A stretch of DNA of 28,444 nucleotides from Priapulus caudatus (lineage: Eukaryota > Priapulida > Priapulimorpha > Priapulimorphida > Priapulidae). The stretch lies in the NCBI RefSeq assembly GCF_000485595.1, contig NW_014577254.1, positions 1 through 28,444 on the forward strand, written 5' to 3'. Of the stretch, positions 1 to 9,436 are shown piece after piece (within the stretch, counting starts at the first letter, position 1; each line of letters opens with the position of its first letter). Below the pieces are notes generated by a model. The model was not told the DNA's origin. It did not search any database and was given only the letters and a program-made list of their open reading frames with translations. Made by a program: the position numbers and the translations under genes.

Positions 1-523
1 AAGACTAGCCAACTATACTTCGTGTCATTGGCATAATCATCACTTACTCTGTAATGGCAAAATAAACTCTAGTTCCTCATTTTGACTGCCGCGTTTCCCA
101 ACAAGAAAGTAGGTGCGAAATCAGGGTTGGTAATCAGGCGCAACGCTTAAATTGTTTACACAACATACTCGAAGTCGAGTGACGTGACGTCACATGTTTT
201 TATCTTTGCTGCCGCGCGTACCGCTTGTACGCGGCACCGCTCTGCACGGTTTGTGAGCGCTTGGAATTGGCTGGAACCACTGTTCAAACAACCATCGGCA
301 GATAATTGTAACTTTTCAGATTAATTACGCTTTTTTTAAGACAACGCACGCGCAGTGAAATGGAGGAACTAGAGGTTTATTTTGCCATAATCGGTGTGGT
401 ATGATTATGGCATTGACCGAGTATTTTGCTGTCTAGTACTGAGAAATTAGCGTACCGTTGGATGCGCATTGTGCGGCTTTAACCCCTACTGAACTGCATA
501 GAAATGCTGTGTTTGAGCATAAC
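1..523. other. Upstream region; possible promoter
   Basis: No gene recognised. A CpG-richer patch at about 175-290 contains a perfect CRE octamer (185-192) and an ATTGG box (inverted CCAAT) near 265. A promoter for the downstream gene could lie here, since the first coding exon seems to be preceded by an intron ending at 1089, but no TATA box or transcription start can be fixed from sequence. Confidence 0.3.
185..192. promoter_or_regulatory. CRE-type palindrome TGACGTCA
   Basis: A perfect cAMP-response-element octamer bound by CREB/ATF bZIP factors in animals. It sits in a locally CpG-rich patch about 960 bp upstream of the start codon. A motif match only; an 8-bp palindrome can occur by chance. 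Confidence 0.35.
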
Positions 524-913
524 TCATATCCGGCCAAATCCCATATGTATCCAGATGGCAGATGGGTGCCGGTCCCGACAAGGCCGGATAAAGGAGGTTG
601 GACTGTATACTGCTTTGTTGAGGTCATTTAAGTGGTCCAGAGTCATACAGCATAGCACTGGTCCTAATATTGTTCCTTGTCTAACTATTTCTTTTGTTAT
701 GAAATTTTCTGTTTCTGATGTTTTTACGTTAATAATTGCTTTTTCATTCGTTTTGAAAATTATCTCCCAGCATGGTTCCTTCAATCCTCTAAACCATAGT
801 TCTACCATTGCATCTTTTAGCCACAGGCTATCAACACATTTTCCACCAAATAGCAGAGAACTTTCGTGAGACCTTTTAACCTTAATGTTATAGATGTTTG
901 TCTTCTCTAGTAC
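524..913 (-). mobile_element. Non-LTR retrotransposon reverse transcriptase fragment
   Basis: The minus strand is open from 913 to a stop at 524. It reads like the middle of a LINE reverse transcriptase: the pattern of DAMVELWFRGLK, then VKTSETENF, then the turn VRQGTILGPVLC followed by LDHLN. This order (finger helix, substrate loop, RQG turn) is typical of non-LTR elements of invertebrates. The catalytic YxDD box, the endonuclease and a 3' tail are absent, and the reading after about position 595 no longer resembles RT, so this is a dead fragment. It lies opposite to the main gene. Confidence 0.7.
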
Positions 914-1089
914 TCAGAACCCAGTGGAAAGAAATTGGAGATGAGATTGACAACGAAAAGGAAAATGTAAATATGAAAGTTGAGGTAGAGGAGGGGAAGC
1001 AGAAGGAGGAAGAACACTAGAACACAGTCATGGAATTGTTCAACTGTTCATCGTCAAGTCCCGCTGATGAATAATTTCCGTTGTTGCAG
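914..1089. other. Probable 5' UTR intron end
   Basis: No element recognised. The stretch ends in a good 3' splice site (TTGTTGCAG, last base 1089), which suggests the first coding exon begins at 1090 and that a non-coding first exon lies upstream. Confidence 0.4.
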
Positions 1090-1151
1090 ATATTTGGACA
1101 TCTTAAATAAGCAGTAGCGGCAAATGCTGTTCTAGGACAGCAAATCCAAGG
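1090..1151 (+). other. 5' UTR part of first coding exon
   Basis: Lies between the AG at 1088-1089 and the ATG at 1152. An in-frame TAA at 1104-1106 closes the frame upstream of the ATG, so 1152 is the first usable in-frame start in this exon. Confidence 0.5.
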
Positions 1152-1965
1152 ATGGACGATCAAGGTGAAGAAGCACCATGTGAAATCGTGATCGATCAGA
1201 AACAGGACTCAACATCGAAACAACGTACTAAGCGCAAAAAGAGGAAAAATAAAACTGAACGCGCTAGTGGCATAATCGGAGGTGCGCAGCAACCTGAGGT
1301 AAGCCATTCCAAGAGTGACGTAAAGCAAACAAAAACCAGTGAAGGTCCATCACGAACAAGAGATGGACATGACAATAAACGTGATGTCAGTGCCAAGTTA
1401 AAGGACAGCGGTGAGCTTGATCTAAAGACTTCCGGCATCGGGCGAAGAAAAAAGCCTCTCGACAATAATGCCACGTACCTGTACACACCGCCTCACAAAC
1501 GAGAAGAGCAGCAGATGCTGCCATCTGGTGTTAGGCGAGCCAAGAAGAAACAGACGGTCAGCAGTCGACTCACTGCCCCGCCCAGCAGCACGTGCGCAGC
1601 AAACAAACCGGCAGATGCAGGTGCGGGAACTACTTCCCGTGTTGCCGTCGAAGATGCAGCGGTCAATAGAAGCAGTCAGAGGCTGCCACAGTCACCTATT
1701 CAGGCACCAACACTGCCACCGGATCGTGAAGCAGTGAAAGCTAGAAAGGCTGATAGGTTGGTAATGGTAGCAAAGGATTCTGACAGTGAGATTGAACCGA
1801 TGTCACAGCAGCGACACAAACCCGCTGATCAGAATGTGGTCGCTAAAAAAGCCAATAAATCTGCAAAGGCTCTTCACATGGATAAGCAAATGACGTCGCA
1901 GCAGCAACGTCAGCCGTTAGTAGCATCGATACAAATGTTGCAGCAGAACGTTGCTTCTTGTAAAG
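1152..1965 (+). CDS. TUT4/7: TUT4/7-like exon: N-terminal basic, low-complexity region
   Basis: Encodes about 271 residues and ends in phase 1 at TGT-AAA-G before GTAAGC. The start ATG (MDDQGEE) follows an in-frame stop. The protein is lysine- and serine-rich with a strong basic cluster (KQRTKRKKRKNK) near residue 20 that resembles a nuclear or RNA-binding signal. A later Gln/His stretch is followed by a polar tail. No folded domain is visible, as is usual for the disordered N-terminus of TUT4/7. Assignment to the gene rests on the phase match with the next exon, not on sequence similarity. Confidence 0.75.
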
Positions 1966-2193
1966 GTAAGCGTAAATACTTATTGCATTCATAATTTAAT
2001 TGCACGTAAATTAATTACGGTATGAATAGAAAATTGCCGCTACAGCAATGTTTCTTTCTTCTGGTTGCAAACATTGCTGTGCATATTGCAGTACACTGAT
2101 TGTTTGTTTTTTTAATAAATCAAATGATAGCCAAATTAGTGTTTGTAAACCCTATCTAGTTTGATATTCAAACTTTGTACTATGGATTTTAAG

Positions 2194-2297
2194 GGCCAGT
2201 GATAACCTTGGACCCAGCTGAGGTGCTAGATGAGACAAAACCATCTGCAGAAGTGCTAGAGAAACTTGAAAAAGAAGGCCTTTTTCCACTGAAGAAG
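2194..2297 (+). CDS. TUT4/7: TUT4/7-like exon: acidic helix before the zinc finger
   Basis: A 104-bp exon, phase 1 to 0. It encodes PVITLDPAEVLDETKP and then a Glu/Lys-rich helix ending FPLKK. Flanked by TTTTAAG and GTATAG. It joins the previous exon by completing a Gly codon (G|GG) and runs in frame into the zinc-finger exon. Confidence 0.75.
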
Positions 2298-3213
2298 GTA
2301 TAGTAATCATTTCTATATGTAGTGTGCCATATTTATGTGCACCACTGCAGCTTTGCACCAAATTTCTTGCATGCATGCATATACGTCATCTTGTAAATTA
2401 CTATGTAAGCATTTCAACAGACTGAGGTTAATTATTAAAAATCTATATCTTTACATAATAAGGGTTAAATTTAAGTGTTGGTAATGCACTGGAAAACACC
2501 AACTATAACACTGCATAAAATATTGGGGCATAACAACAATTTTCTAGAATAATTTCTTTGTAAATTTCCAGAGAAATTCAGAACCAAACTTCATTTTAAT
2601 AGCCAGCACTTGTCGAGTCAATATTATAAAGGTTGTTAAAGTAAAAACCATTATAATTAGTGATGTCACGATCATCGATTATACTCGATCATCGGTTGAA
2701 CAATGGCTCGAACCAAGTGCTTGGTTATCAAAATCCATAATCTATTTCATAAAAAAAAAAAAAAAAAATTGAAATTAATGTAAAACTTGAACAAGAAAAT
2801 TTGGAAAAGTGATGAGAATCAGAGATATCATCGCTACTATACAAGTTATCCTTTATTAACATAAATGTATTATACACATAGTAGTAAACAGTGCAAAACA
2901 AACAGTAAACAGGGCTAAACAAGCACATACATGCACACACGTACATGCACACGACGTTACGCACACGCAGGCATTCAACACCCCTCTTACTTGGGTCCAA
3001 CCGATGATCGATTACGAAATTACAACCGATTGACAACACTAATTATAATATAACTAAATAACTTCAGTTTAAGTAGTGTTTTGCACATATCGATATTAGC
3101 TGTGCTACTAACTATAATTTATATGTGCTACCATGAAAAGTGTGTTGATTTTCAGTCTTACATGCATCCATTTCCTACTCTTCTGATTCTATCTTTTACC
3201 ATCTTTTCTGTAG
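2298..3213 (+). other. Intron with a hAT-like element
   Basis: AT-rich intron between the acidic helix exon and the zinc-finger exon. Apart from the transposon at 2658-3041 nothing else is recognised. Confidence 0.7.
2658..3041. mobile_element. Non-autonomous hAT-like transposon with 8-bp target duplication
   Basis: A 384-bp element beginning TAGTGATGTCA and ending in the near inverse TGACAACACTA, flanked on both sides by the exact 8-bp repeat ATTATAAT (2650-2657 and 3042-3049). A further inverted match lies inside the ends (ATCGATCATCGGTTG type). The TAGTG start and the 8-bp duplication are hallmarks of the hAT superfamily. It has no transposase frame and contains an A17-18 run near 2750 and a CA-rich stretch. 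Confidence 0.85.
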
Positions 3214-3330
3214 AAGTCGATGAGGTTTCCTAGAGCCCGATACTATTGTCGTCTCTGTGAGTATCATTGTGATTCTGTACAAATCTCCATGAAACACATC
3301 AAGGAGGCAAGACACCAACGTCATAGCAAG
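3214..3330 (+). CDS. TUT4/7: TUT4/7-like exon: matrin/U1-type C2H2 zinc finger
   Basis: A 117-bp, phase 0/0 exon of 39 codons. It encodes a finger with spacing C-x2-C-x12-H-x5-H: YYCRLCEYH at the start and HIKEARH at the end, inside a basic context (RHQRHSK). This matches the single N-terminal finger of TUT4/TUT7, which with the first NTase module forms the LIN28/pre-let-7 recruiting half in vertebrates. Flanks CTGTAG and GTAAGC are good splice sites. Confidence 0.9.
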
Positions 3331-3749
3331 GTAAGCAAACGTGTCAGTTTGTTCTTGCTGGGAGATAGTTCTTGTTTGTACTAAGTCTATCATCCAGAAC
3401 ATTAAAACTTTTAAAAGCAGTGCAATGTTACATAGTCTCTTTAATGGACATTGTGTTTGTATAACTTTCTAAGAACTACTAAGTACTAGCAGTGTGAAGT
3501 ATGGCTTTTAGGTACAATAAATAAAAATTCCGTGTTCATGCTATAGCTGTGTAAACCGTAAACTCAAAGATCAGCCTCTCCATTAACTGTAAATGTTATG
3601 ATGACCTGGTGTAACCGGCAGTTATATAAGCGGACAAGCCTAGGGAGCATATCTTGTCTGTTAAATTGACTACGTCACAAATCTTCTATTGTGTATGTTT
3701 GTATAAAAATTTGTTGAATTTTTTTACATGAAAAGCAAGTACTAATGGC

Positions 3750-3900
3750 ACTAAATGCCTCAAATTCTTACATGATGAGATCGTTTTTCAACTAGTTACA
3801 AATTCAAAAAAATTGCCCGATTTGATATATTGATCACGACATTGAAGGTGGACATCATTTTTTGACTTTTACTATTTACGGTGACGTAATCACTTTAAAT
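3750..3900 (+). repeat. Dispersed repeat, copy 1
   Basis: Shares with 9437-9705 the blocks CAAATTCTTAC, CAACTAGTTA, CGATTTGATAT, TTTACTATTTACG and GACGTAATCACTTTAA in the same order and orientation. The other copy is longer by an internal insertion. Confidence 0.7.
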
Positions 3901-3921
3901 GAGATACGACGATGCAGACTA

Positions 3922-4135
3922 CTGTATACGCCATATTTTTCGCGTACAGATATTTTCGCGAATTCAGACTTGACGGACAATTTCGCGAGTGGTTAATTTC
4001 GCAGTCGGTGAATTATGAATTATTCGGTATTATTCGGTATGAATTATTCGCATGTTGTTATTTTCGCGGTTGGGGACGCGTTCGCGAAATTAGCAAAAAT
4101 GAAACTGGTCACCGCAATATATACAGCGTATACAG
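3922..4135. mobile_element. MITE (TA-flanked, 12-bp terminal inverted repeats), copy 1
   Basis: A 214-bp element rich in TTCGCG words. Ends are CTGTATACGC and the inverse GCGTATACAG, flanked by TA on both sides (3920-3921, 4136-4137), as in Tc1/mariner-type elements. A second copy of about 90 percent identity by eye is at 27106-27315. No coding capacity. Confidence 0.85.
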
Positions 4136-4158
4136 TATGACACGATCGGATGTTTCAG

Positions 4159-4336
4159 TGGAAGCACGACGAGTACTTCCTCAAGCACTTGCCAGCGGCG
4201 TGCGACATACATCTTTCCTCGCTGGATACAGTGCTGCTTCGCACTGCTGCGGAGAAAGCTCTGCGCACCGCGGGGTGGGCACGAACACAGGCTGTACTCG
4301 CCCACGTCCGCAGTGTCGTACACGCAGAGATGTCAG
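4159..4336 (+). CDS. TUT4/7: TUT4/7-like exon: helical start of first NTase module
   Basis: A 178-bp exon, phase 0 to 1, between TGTTTCAG and GTTGGT. It encodes WKHDEYFLKHLPAACDIHL, then a long amphipathic helix (LRTAAEKAL, RTQAVLAHVRSVVHAEM) that in the family precedes the NTase core. It is GC-richer than its introns. It joins the next exon by G|GA to give Gly followed by LQCNLYG. Confidence 0.85.
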
Positions 4337-4347
4337 GTTGGTTGTAT

Positions 4348-4970
4348 CAGAAGTAGATAATAGCGAAGGAGTGTGACTTCAATAAACATGGGAAATTCGT
4401 AATTTACTAGCATTAGAATACCTACGATTTACTACGCGTAAAATCGTACACAGTATATTCGCCTAGCATCGTGCGAAATCATTTCCTCGTATACACCCGC
4501 AATCCGGAGATACAGACTAAAACGTACGACACGATTCTCCATTCTGTTGGCTGCAAATCGACTCCATAACCTGATAACTTGAAACAATAGGCAGCTACTA
4601 ATGACTCTTGCGCCCTCGGCGATGCGGTGTGGCTCGCTGGGAGATTGGAGCTGGAGCTGCTGCTGATTGCGGTGGGCGTGCGTGCGTGGGGGGCATACCA
4701 GCTGTAAATAGGTCAAAGATTAGCTCGCCGAGTGTTGCGTCGATGTAAAATCTCCCAGCGAGCCACACCGCATCGCCGAGGACACAAGAGTGCGCAAGAG
4801 TTGTTAGTAGCTGCCTATTGTTTCAAGTTAGGCGGGTTATGGAGTCTGTGTACGATTTGAGCTCAAGTTGGTTGATTTACGCGTAGTAAATCATAGGTAT
4901 TCTAAGGCTAGTAAATGACGAATTTCCCTTGTTGATTGAAGTCACACTCCTTCCCTATTATCTACTTCTG
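4348..4970. mobile_element. Foldback element with ~300-bp and ~220-bp inverted arms, 7-bp flanking repeat
   Basis: The arms (about 4348-4655 and 4750-4970) are imperfect inverse copies over most of their length, for example GAAACAATAGGCAGCTACTA against its inverse near 4800. The ends are CAGAAGTAGATAATAG and its inverse. GTTGTAT flanks both sides (4341-4347 and 4971-4977). CAG ends and a 7-8 bp duplication suggest a hAT-like non-autonomous element. The insertion lies 11 bp downstream of an exon border, and the flanking repeat overlaps the splice donor region. Confidence 0.75.
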
Positions 4971-5020
4971 GTTGTATGTACTGCGCCGCAGTTGAATATC
5001 GTACAGTCGGCAAAAAGGCA

Positions 5021-5821
5021 CTAAGGCCGACCTAAAAATTACCTTTGGTTCGGGTCACCCGCCCGACTTCACATTTCGGAGTGATAAAATGTGCGACTGC
5101 GGTCACTTTTAGAGGGTTTCAAGAAAAAATAAAATTCAAAGATACCGCCTGCCGATCATACATATTCAAATATCCGACTCTTGTCATTTTATTTACCTAA
5201 GGAGAGTTCCAAAATATTTATAAACAGAACTTCGTTGGCGCGAAGTGAAACAGTTCCTACCTACGTTTCCTAGAATCCTACAACGTGAAACAGTCGTATA
5301 GAGGCCTGGGCCGGGCCGGCCGGCTACTTCATAAACAGAGCCTGAAGGTCGTATGGCGCAGCGGCCGGCTTTGATGTACGCGATCGATCGCGTACTATAT
5401 AGTATACGCATGCTATCGTGCTATACGCGGCCGCAGAGCCGTTTACACTTCGGTTACTCGCTTGTTCAAAGGGACGATTAATCAAGCTCCGTTTTTGGAG
5501 CGATTCCTAACACTACTATCCAGTACACGACACGAATACCAGTACACGACACCAGTACACGACTGGTGTTCACATTTTGAAAACAATGTCATGACTTGCA
5601 GCAATGGTACATGCAACTGCAAGTCATTTGCATCTCGTGGCTCCTGCATTTCAAGCTGTATACCCTATATTTAACTTGTGAAAAAAAAAATTTATATTCC
5701 TGCCTACCCATGTTTTTGCAGGAAAAAAATTTATAAACAAAAAAAAATGTTATGCCTACCTACCGACCCTAATTTTCACAATCCATGTGACCCGAACCAA
5801 AGGTATTTTTTTGTTTGGCCT
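5021..5821. mobile_element. Probable non-autonomous DNA transposon
   Basis: Inverted ends contain ACCTTTGGTTCGGGTCAC near 5041 and its inverse near 5787-5804, with GGCC close to each border. AAAAGGCA lies outside both ends (5013-5020, 5822-5829), as expected for an 8-bp duplication. The interior includes a GC-rich patch (5300-5440) and no convincing gene. Confidence 0.55.
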
Positions 5822-5883
5822 AAAAGGCATTCTCTGTATTAGCAATATAAAACAAAGAAAATGAGGAAAAAACAAAGCCTGTG

Positions 5884-7116
5884 TTAAGGATACTCACCAC
5901 GTTGTGCAAGGGTATTGCTCTAGTGAAGATTAAACGTTTATCGAATGGCTCACACACTATGTCCCACCGTGTGTACATGCTCATTTCTTTCCATATAACG
6001 GTACAATGTGAACCCTTCAGAGCGTTTTTGCTTGCCCCCCGTACATGTAGGTAAGCAGCGGCTTGAACTATTATGAGTCAGAGCAGGATACAACCACGGA
6101 TATTCTAGTGAAATAAATAAGGCCAGAGTCTTTCAGTGTAACCCTGCTAGCTGTATTACATGTATTCATGTACTTCGTGTAGCATCTGTCTAGTGATCCT
6201 ATCAATTATCGCACGCCCAAAATAGTTCTGAACACCTCGCAACTGCGGAACACACCTTTACTGTAGTGGCGGCCGGATACACGGCGCGTGTTGTTGATAT
6301 GTAGGCTTTGTGAGCGTCAGGAGATGGCTGGAGTTCGCGCGTTCTTTGCCGCATGCGGTAACCTCGTAATTTTCAGAATTTTCATGGTGGCATGGCATTT
6401 TAGCAATTTAGTTGGTGGGCATGTCGTCGATGGATATGGTGGCGCAGTAGTACCTACAGCTTAGATATTTCATCTCGTTCGACCGATTATTGCACAGGCG
6501 GGTCACTCATGTGAAAATAGTAAAACGCTGTATTCTCCGTTATGATTTCCTGGTAGTAGTTTCCGAGCTGTATAAACTACTGGATTATTTTTCTCGTGAT
6601 TCACTCGGATTAATGTATTTTATACACTCGTTTTAATGGTTACCACTTCTGTGATGTGGTAAAAGGGCTCTCTCAGGGATTGTTCTGAAGTGCCTTACTT
6701 TATTAGTTATGGTCTCTTTAGTTCGCGCTACATGATTCTATTTTGTACACACTAATTGATTTTTAAGGCAGTTTTTCGAGTTTTACTCAGTAATATGTAA
6801 ATTAAGCAATTCCTGATGCGGCCATTTTTAGGTCCATATTGTGCGCTTAAACATGTGGGCAAAAAATTGTGATATCCTCACTCGTTCTTGGCTAGTGAGG
6901 AAATATCAAATTCATTTTTAGCATAAAATTCAAATTTGTGTGGTAACATGAATTAGGGTCGTGCTGCGAAATTTCATAAATTTTTTGCTTGCAGCGGTAG
7001 AGATATATCATCCTTATTAAATAAACAAGTGATTGTATTGATTCATTTCGCCAATAAACGTTAATCTTCACTAGAGCAATACCCTTGCGCAACGTGGTGA
7101 GTATCCTTAAACGTTT
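5884..7116. repeat. Inverted repeat pair spaced by ~1.1 kb
   Basis: 5884-5945 (AGGATACTCACCACGTTG to AGATTAAACGTTTAT) is the inverse of 7050-7116 with about four differences. Just outside, short blocks (GGCTCAC, ACATGCTCA-like) match in direct orientation near 5946 and 7138. May be the ends of a larger element or a small duplicated inversion. Confidence 0.6.
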
Positions 7117-7277
7117 TGCCAAGAAATCGTTAACCTGGGGCTCACCACACAGAGCGGTACATATGCTCAGATATTTATGTATGCAGATTGGCAGTGCAAA
7201 GATTTTGGTCATATTAAGTATCTTCATCCGATATTGCAGAAATGAATTAGGAACGCATGTTTAACAATGATTTGCAG

Positions 7278-7418
7278 GACTGCAATGCAATCTTTATGGG
7301 ACTGCTGCGAGTGGATTCGGACTTGAGACGTGTGACGTCAATATCAACATAAGAGTGCCTGATGAGAAGGAAGCTCCTACCTGCCTTATTAAGGCACTGG
7401 ATGTTCTACAGAAGTCCG
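7278..7418 (+). CDS. TUT4/7: TUT4/7-like exon: first NTase core with degenerate active site
   Basis: A 141-bp exon, phase 1/1. It encodes LQCNLYGTAASGFGLETCDV followed by NINIRVPDEKEAP. The position matches the NTase signature (hG[GS]x9-13[DE]h[DE]h), but here it reads GT...DVN, so the helix-N serine and the second metal-binding carboxylate are replaced. This agrees with the known inactive first NTase of TUT4/7 (DVN-type). Flanks TTTGCAG and GTGAGA are good splice sites. Confidence 0.9.
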
Positions 7419-7722
7419 GTGAGAAATGTGTGGCCAACTGCATCTGTTTAGGCTTACACAAAAATCTTTGTGCATAAATAATGCAAATTAATATTGCCGC
7501 TTATAAGTTGTCGGTTTTTCTCTGTATATTCATTTGTCATTGTTGCAGATGTGTTCTATGTTCATTTGTCATTGTTGCAGTCTTGCAGATGTGTTTTATG
7601 TATTCATTCATCATTGTTGCATGTGTGTTCTATGTGTTCATTTTTCATTGTTGCAGATGTGTTCTATGTTCATTTGTCATTGTTGCAGATGTGCTCTATA
7701 TGTTAATTTATGATTGTTGCAG
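7419..7722 (+). other. Intron with tandem copies of its own 3' splice site
   Basis: The 3' half (from about 7530) is a tandem repeat of roughly 33-42 bp units carrying TGTTGCAGATGTGTTCTATG-like sequence. The true 3' splice site and the first bases of the next exon (TTGCAG|ATGTGTTCC) are the last unit. Confidence 0.8.
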
Positions 7723-7735
7723 ATGTGTTCCGCGA
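7530..7735 (+). repeat. Tandem repeat containing decoy splice acceptors
   Basis: About five upstream units plus the real acceptor. The TTGCAG-like cores are near 7543, 7574, 7616 (mutated to TTGCATG), 7650, 7681 and 7717. Most units keep CAG followed by ATGTG, so several are potential 3' splice sites. Confidence 0.85.
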
Positions 7736-7919
7736 CGTTCGCAGTCATTTTAGCAGCAGAGTTCCGCGCGTTCTCTTCGTTGACGCCGAGCTCGGGCTCA
7801 GTGGCAGCGTCAGCGCCACCTGTGAGGCTGCAGCTCTCACGTCTCAGCTGCTGGAGGTGTACAGTAGAATCGATCCACGCTGCAAGCAGCTCGGTGTGCT
7901 GTTCCAAAACTGGGCCAGG
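7723..7919 (+). CDS. TUT4/7: TUT4/7-like exon: first module, NTase beta strand and central helix
   Basis: A 197-bp exon, phase 1 to 0. It encodes DVFRDVRSHFSSRVPRVLFV, then DAELGLSGSVS, a helix (SQLLEVYSRIDPRC) and LGVLFQNWAR. This is the segment carrying the third catalytic Asp in active members. Here the strand reads ELGLSGSVS, without the GDIS-type Asp, again fitting an inactive module. The closing NWAR matches the conserved KxWAK/RxWAK helix of the family. It joins in frame to VCGVDKQD. Confidence 0.9.
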
Positions 7920-8491
7920 GTAGGTGACAGCTCTGTGCCTGAACACCCGACATTACTATACTATTTACACTACTAAAAGCATACATTTTACACAATGAAC
8001 TTTACACAAAATACCTGTACACCCACTAAAAGCACACACTATATGCACTGTACTTTCCAGCAGTCCAGAAGTGCTGTGTGTTTGTAGCACTGAAATGTAC
8101 TGCAGAGAACGACAGTGCTACGCTTTTAGTAATGTACAGGTGTTTCGTGTAAAGTTGTGTGCGTAAAATTTATGCTCTTAGTAGTGTGCAGGTGCTTCAT
8201 GTGACGTTTCTGTGATTCACGTTCACAGTGGCGTAATGTTACCAACCTCATGTCATAAGCGAGTTATCTCGTTTGCTCGATGAGTCTTGTCACAGAAACC
8301 AAAGTAACACAGTTGCCAAGGCTCTGTCAGGAGCCATGAGGAAAGTTTCGCTTGCTGGGTTACCATAAGTGAGATGTGTAGGTACCTGGTACATAGCAGT
8401 TCATGTTACGCTTTACTTGCTCGGCTAGCATAAGTGACGTTCTGGTACTATGTGGTGGTGACTGTTGCACATGTGAGCGTTCTCGTGGCAG
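7920..8491 (+). other. Intron with a foldback element
   Basis: Contains the inverted repeat at 7965-8193; the remainder shows nothing recognisable. Confidence 0.6.
7965..8193. repeat. Short foldback element
   Basis: Arms of about 75 bp (7965-8040 and 8116-8193) are imperfect inverse copies. Both contain the series CTAAAAGC, ATTTTAC, AACTTTACAC, ACCTGTACA, ACTAAAAGC. Likely a MITE or hairpin remnant; no clear target duplication seen. Confidence 0.65.
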
Positions 8492-8605
8492 GTGTGTGGA
8501 GTTGACAAGCAGGACTTAGGCACATTGCCACCTCATGCCTACAGCATCATGACTGTCTACTTCCTGCAGCAGTTACAGCCACCCGTCCTACCAGTCCTAC
8601 ACGAG
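8492..8605 (+). CDS. TUT4/7: TUT4/7-like exon: first module, start of PAP-associated region
   Basis: A 114-bp, phase 0/0 exon of 38 codons. It encodes VCGVDKQDLGTLPPHAYSIM then VYFLQQLQPPVLPVLHE. The FLQQ-x-x-PPVLPVL pattern is characteristic of TUT4/7. It is the exact counterpart in length, phase and motif of the catalytic-module exon at 26989-27102, evidence that the two modules arose by an ancient duplication of an exon set. Confidence 0.93.
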
Positions 8606-8739
8606 GTAAGCATGAGTTGCACTAGCACGCACCTAGATGCATTGAAGGCATAAGGGAGGATTAGTACCCCCCTATTAAAAACCGAATATTTTCTCCGATA
8701 GATGGCGCCACTTTACATTAAGGGCTTATAGCGACAGCA

Positions 8740-8890
8740 TATATCATACACAAATATATAAATGTGTATTTATGTATTTGTATATATGTATGTATATCTA
8801 TATATATATGTACATATACATGTGTATATATACGTATGTGTGTATATATATATATTTGTTTATTTATTTATACATGTACATTTACATGTA
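8740..8890. repeat. TA/TATG-rich microsatellite
   Basis: Alternating TATATA, TATGTA, TGTATA words over about 150 bp. Simple low-complexity DNA. Confidence 0.85.
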
Positions 8891-8921
8891 TGGTGAGAAA
8901 CATTAAAAGTAAGAACTAACG

Positions 8922-9418
8922 CAGGGTTCAACATCGGGCTAGTAACTGAGGAAAACCACTAGCCCTGACCTAACTTTCAACAGCCCAGACCCTGACCATT
9001 GTTATGGAAAACTTTATTTAGATAAGAGTGTGTCATTGTATGAATTCATAGATGCTGTTTCCCGCGCTTTAAATCGCGTGTGGGCCGAGTTCACCGTTCA
9101 CGTGCAGCATTCGTATTCTTCCACGGGCATACACGAGCACACGGTTTATCGATCGTCTACTGCGGCTGGCAGCAAGCCATGTTATTGTTTTTCCCGAAGG
9201 GTAGACTGGTATCCGGCCTCACGCTCTGCTAGACAATGTACACGCTATGCACCAAACAGTGCGGCCGCGAACCAGTCTAGCCAGAGGTGACCTTTCAGTG
9301 CAATATATAGGACCAATTATAACACGACTAGTCGGGCTACTGGCCCTCTGGTTGTATGCGACCGGACCAAGCATTTACCCGACTAGGTCGGTCGGACGTG
9401 GGTTAGTGTCGAACCCTG
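8922..9418. mobile_element. hAT-like non-autonomous element
   Basis: A 497-bp element with ends CAGGGTTCAACA and the inverse TGTCGAACCCTG (one mismatch), flanked by ACTAACG on both sides (8915-8921, 9419-9425). CAGGG ends and a 7-8 bp duplication fit hAT elements. No transposase frame. Confidence 0.8.
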
Positions 9419-9436
9419 ACTAACGGGACCTAATGT

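Larger units (their letters stand above)
3331..4158 (+). other. Intron with a dispersed repeat and a MITE
   Basis: The first ~400 bp show nothing recognisable. 3750-3900 is one copy of a dispersed repeat (second copy near 9440-9705), and a MITE occupies 3922-4135, ending only 23 bp before the next exon. Confidence 0.7.
4337..7277 (+). other. Large intron with two transposons and inverted repeats
   Basis: A 2.9-kb intron. It holds a foldback element (4348-4970), a second probable element (5021-5821) and an inverted repeat pair (5884-5945 against 7050-7116). Between about 5950 and 7045 I see no gene or recognised element. Confidence 0.65.

Noticed and set aside
920-1020. Short charged plus-strand peptide ending EEGKQKEEEH
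   Set aside because: About 35 codons, no start or splice evidence, next to a LINE fragment; may be chance or element-derived.
3912-4376. Plus-strand frame over the MITE and next exon
   Set aside because: It is in a different frame from the TUT4/7 exon at 4159-4336 and is mostly transposon.
240-6375. Weak resemblance between 245-320 and 6300-6380 (TTTGTGAGCG, TGGCTGGA)
   Set aside because: Only short blocks match with uneven spacing; not enough to call a repeat.
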